A DNA stretch of 6,353 bases. Origin: an uncultured bacterium. Its GTDB lineage: Bacteria; Bacillota; Clostridia; Lachnospirales; Lachnospiraceae. The stretch is taken from assembly GCA_905214875.1 (NCBI GenBank), contig CAJMNR010000080.1, positions 1-6,353 on the forward strand, in the 5' to 3' direction. The notes under the pieces were generated by a model. The model searched no databases. It had not been told where the DNA came from and worked only from the letters and a program-made list of their open reading frames with translations. Below, piece after piece: positions 5,936 to 6,353 of the stretch (its first letter is position 1; every line of letters starts with the position of its first letter). The position numbers and the translations under genes are program-made.

Positions 5936-6073
5936 AACCTGTGGAAGTAGAGGGAATAGCTTTATATAGATATTATTCTAAAAAATATATTTATGACATG
6001 AATAAATGCAAATAGCTGGTGGTCAAAATGTCTAAATTTATATAATAATTTTAGTTAAAAAAACGAAATTTTA
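5936..6073. other. AT-rich non-coding spacer upstream of the GH105-like gene, with a near-palindrome
   Basis: No gene is supported here. CTAAATTTAT (6032-6041) and ATAATTTTAG (6045-6054) form an AT-rich inverted repeat with one mismatch and a 3-base centre. About 30 bases before the -35, it could be a regulator site, or simply a chance product of AT-rich sequence. Confidence 0.35.
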
Positions 6074-6087
6074 TGAAAACGTTTGCA
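6074..6087 (+). promoter_or_regulatory. Candidate cre (CcpA) site over the -35
   Basis: TGAAAACGTTTGCA fits the catabolite-responsive element consensus TGWAANCGNTNWCA at every position but one (G for W near the 3' end). The central CG and flanking TG...CA are intact. It overlaps the -35 TTGCAT (6083-6088), a location expected to give repression when preferred sugars are present. That fits a downstream glycan-degrading gene. Confidence 0.65.
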
Positions 6088-6110
6088 TAGCCTAGTAATT
6101 GCGTTATACT
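6083..6110 (+). promoter_or_regulatory. Sigma-A-type promoter of the GH105-like gene
   Basis: -35 TTGCAT (6083-6088), a 16-base spacer and -10 TATACT (6105-6110). The expected start near 6117 leaves a ~26-base leader that carries the AGGAG ribosome site (6132-6136). Confidence 0.7.
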
Positions 6111-6113
6111 AGG
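6091..6113. promoter_or_regulatory. Candidate operator palindrome across spacer and -10
   Basis: CCTAGTA (6091-6097) and TACTAGG (6107-6113) are perfect 7-bp inverted arms with 9 bases between them, covering the promoter spacer and the whole -10. The position suits a dimeric repressor. No regulator gene is visible, so the cognate protein is unknown. Confidence 0.55.
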
Positions 6114-6142
6114 ATTAAATTAAAGTAATACAGGAGATAATT

Positions 6143-6328
6143 ATGGAAATATTAAAACGTTATATTAACGAACTTTTAGAAAAAAGTACTCCAGAAGCTC
6201 CTATCTGGAATATTGAAAAGATTCGAAGTGGAGCAAAACCATCTTGGAACTATATTGATGGATGTATGATTAAAGCAATCTTAGAGTTATATGCAATTCC
6301 AATGGATATGGTTGTGATATTTACATAG
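6143..6328 (+). pseudogene. 5' fragment of a GH105-family unsaturated rhamnogalacturonyl/glucuronyl hydrolase gene, disrupted
   Basis: The first ~52 residues look like the N-terminus of GH105 (YteR/YesR-like) hydrolases. These are intracellular enzymes that cleave the unsaturated uronic acid from oligosaccharides left by pectin-type lyases. The diagnostic stretch is PIWNIEKIRSGAKPSWNYID (20-39), followed by GCMIKAILELY (40-50). The family is about 350-380 residues long, but here the frame ends after 61 residues at TAG 6326-6328. The last ~9 residues (from about 6299) no longer resemble GH105, which would continue with T-G-D and an aromatic-rich helix. From there a different frame encodes dehydrogenase-like sequence. 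Start: AGGAG (6132-6136) lies 6 bases before ATG 6143, behind a clear promoter. The 5' end thus looks intact and functional and only the downstream part has been replaced. Natural rearrangement or sequence chimera cannot be told apart here. Confidence 0.75.
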
Positions 6329-6353
6329 AGGCCACAGGACATCCATCTAGTGT
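6299..6353 (+). pseudogene. Internal fragment of a zinc-type (medium-chain) alcohol/polyol dehydrogenase
   Basis: In the frame beginning at 6301, the sequence reads NGYGCDIYIEATGHPSS to the window end with no stop. GADV/GCDV-x-I-E-A-T-G-HP-x-S is a conserved segment of the cofactor-binding half of medium-chain Zn dehydrogenases (threonine-, sorbitol- and threitol-dehydrogenase-like). It would lie about two thirds into a ~350-residue protein. No 5' part of that gene is present: upstream sequence is GH105-like in another frame. The open frame continues past the right edge. The call rests on only ~17 residues, so the exact enzyme is not assignable. Confidence 0.6.

Noticed and set aside
5758..6015. 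85-codon plus-strand open frame across the GC-rich island
   Set aside because: No ribosome binding site, low-complexity composition, runs from the island into AT-rich spacer, and coexists with open frames on the other strand.

Overview
The window looks like chromosomal DNA of a low-GC, anaerobic Firmicute, most likely a clostridial cluster XIVa / Lachnospiraceae-type organism. The grounds are strong GGAGG-type ribosome binding sites, sigma-A-like promoters, a candidate CcpA (cre) site, AT-rich intergenic DNA, and the character of the HtpG, DegV and GH105-like proteins. The genus cannot be fixed from the sequence alone.

Layout. Bases 1-1622 hold the 3' part of htpG (bacterial Hsp90), cut by the left edge and closed by an intrinsic terminator. 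Bases 1862-2698 encode a complete DegV-family fatty-acid-binding protein with its own extended -10 promoter. It converges on an HD-GYP cyclic-di-GMP phosphodiesterase gene (2785-3867, minus strand), and one near-perfect bidirectional hairpin terminator serves both. A divergent intergenic region (3868-4077) separates the HD-GYP gene from a two-gene operon (4078-5674) with overlapping ends. That operon encodes the ATPase and permease of a nitrate/sulfonate/taurine-type (SsuBC/TauBC/ThiZX-like) ABC importer. No substrate-binding protein gene follows; the operon ends in a terminator.

The most unusual part is the right end. Immediately after the importer terminator is a ~205 bp island (about 5731-5935) of about 53% GC in otherwise AT-rich DNA. 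It has several strong nested hairpins, an internal 9-bp direct repeat and no convincing gene, so it looks like a dispersed intergenic repeat or a structured RNA. After an AT-rich stretch there is a compact regulated promoter, with a cre-like site over the -35 and a 7-bp-arm palindrome over the spacer and -10. It drives what begins as a GH105 unsaturated rhamnogalacturonyl/glucuronyl hydrolase gene. After about 52 codons the GH105 similarity stops abruptly. In a different frame the sequence continues as the interior of a zinc-type (medium-chain) alcohol/polyol dehydrogenase. This junction, 55 bases from the window end, is either a deletion/rearrangement or an assembly/cloning chimera.

Functionally the window is a set of independent units: protein folding, lipid/fatty-acid handling, second-messenger turnover, solute import, and a catabolite-controlled pectin-type sugar locus. 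It is not one pathway. The candidates for something undescribed are the GC-rich structured island and the chimeric junction.
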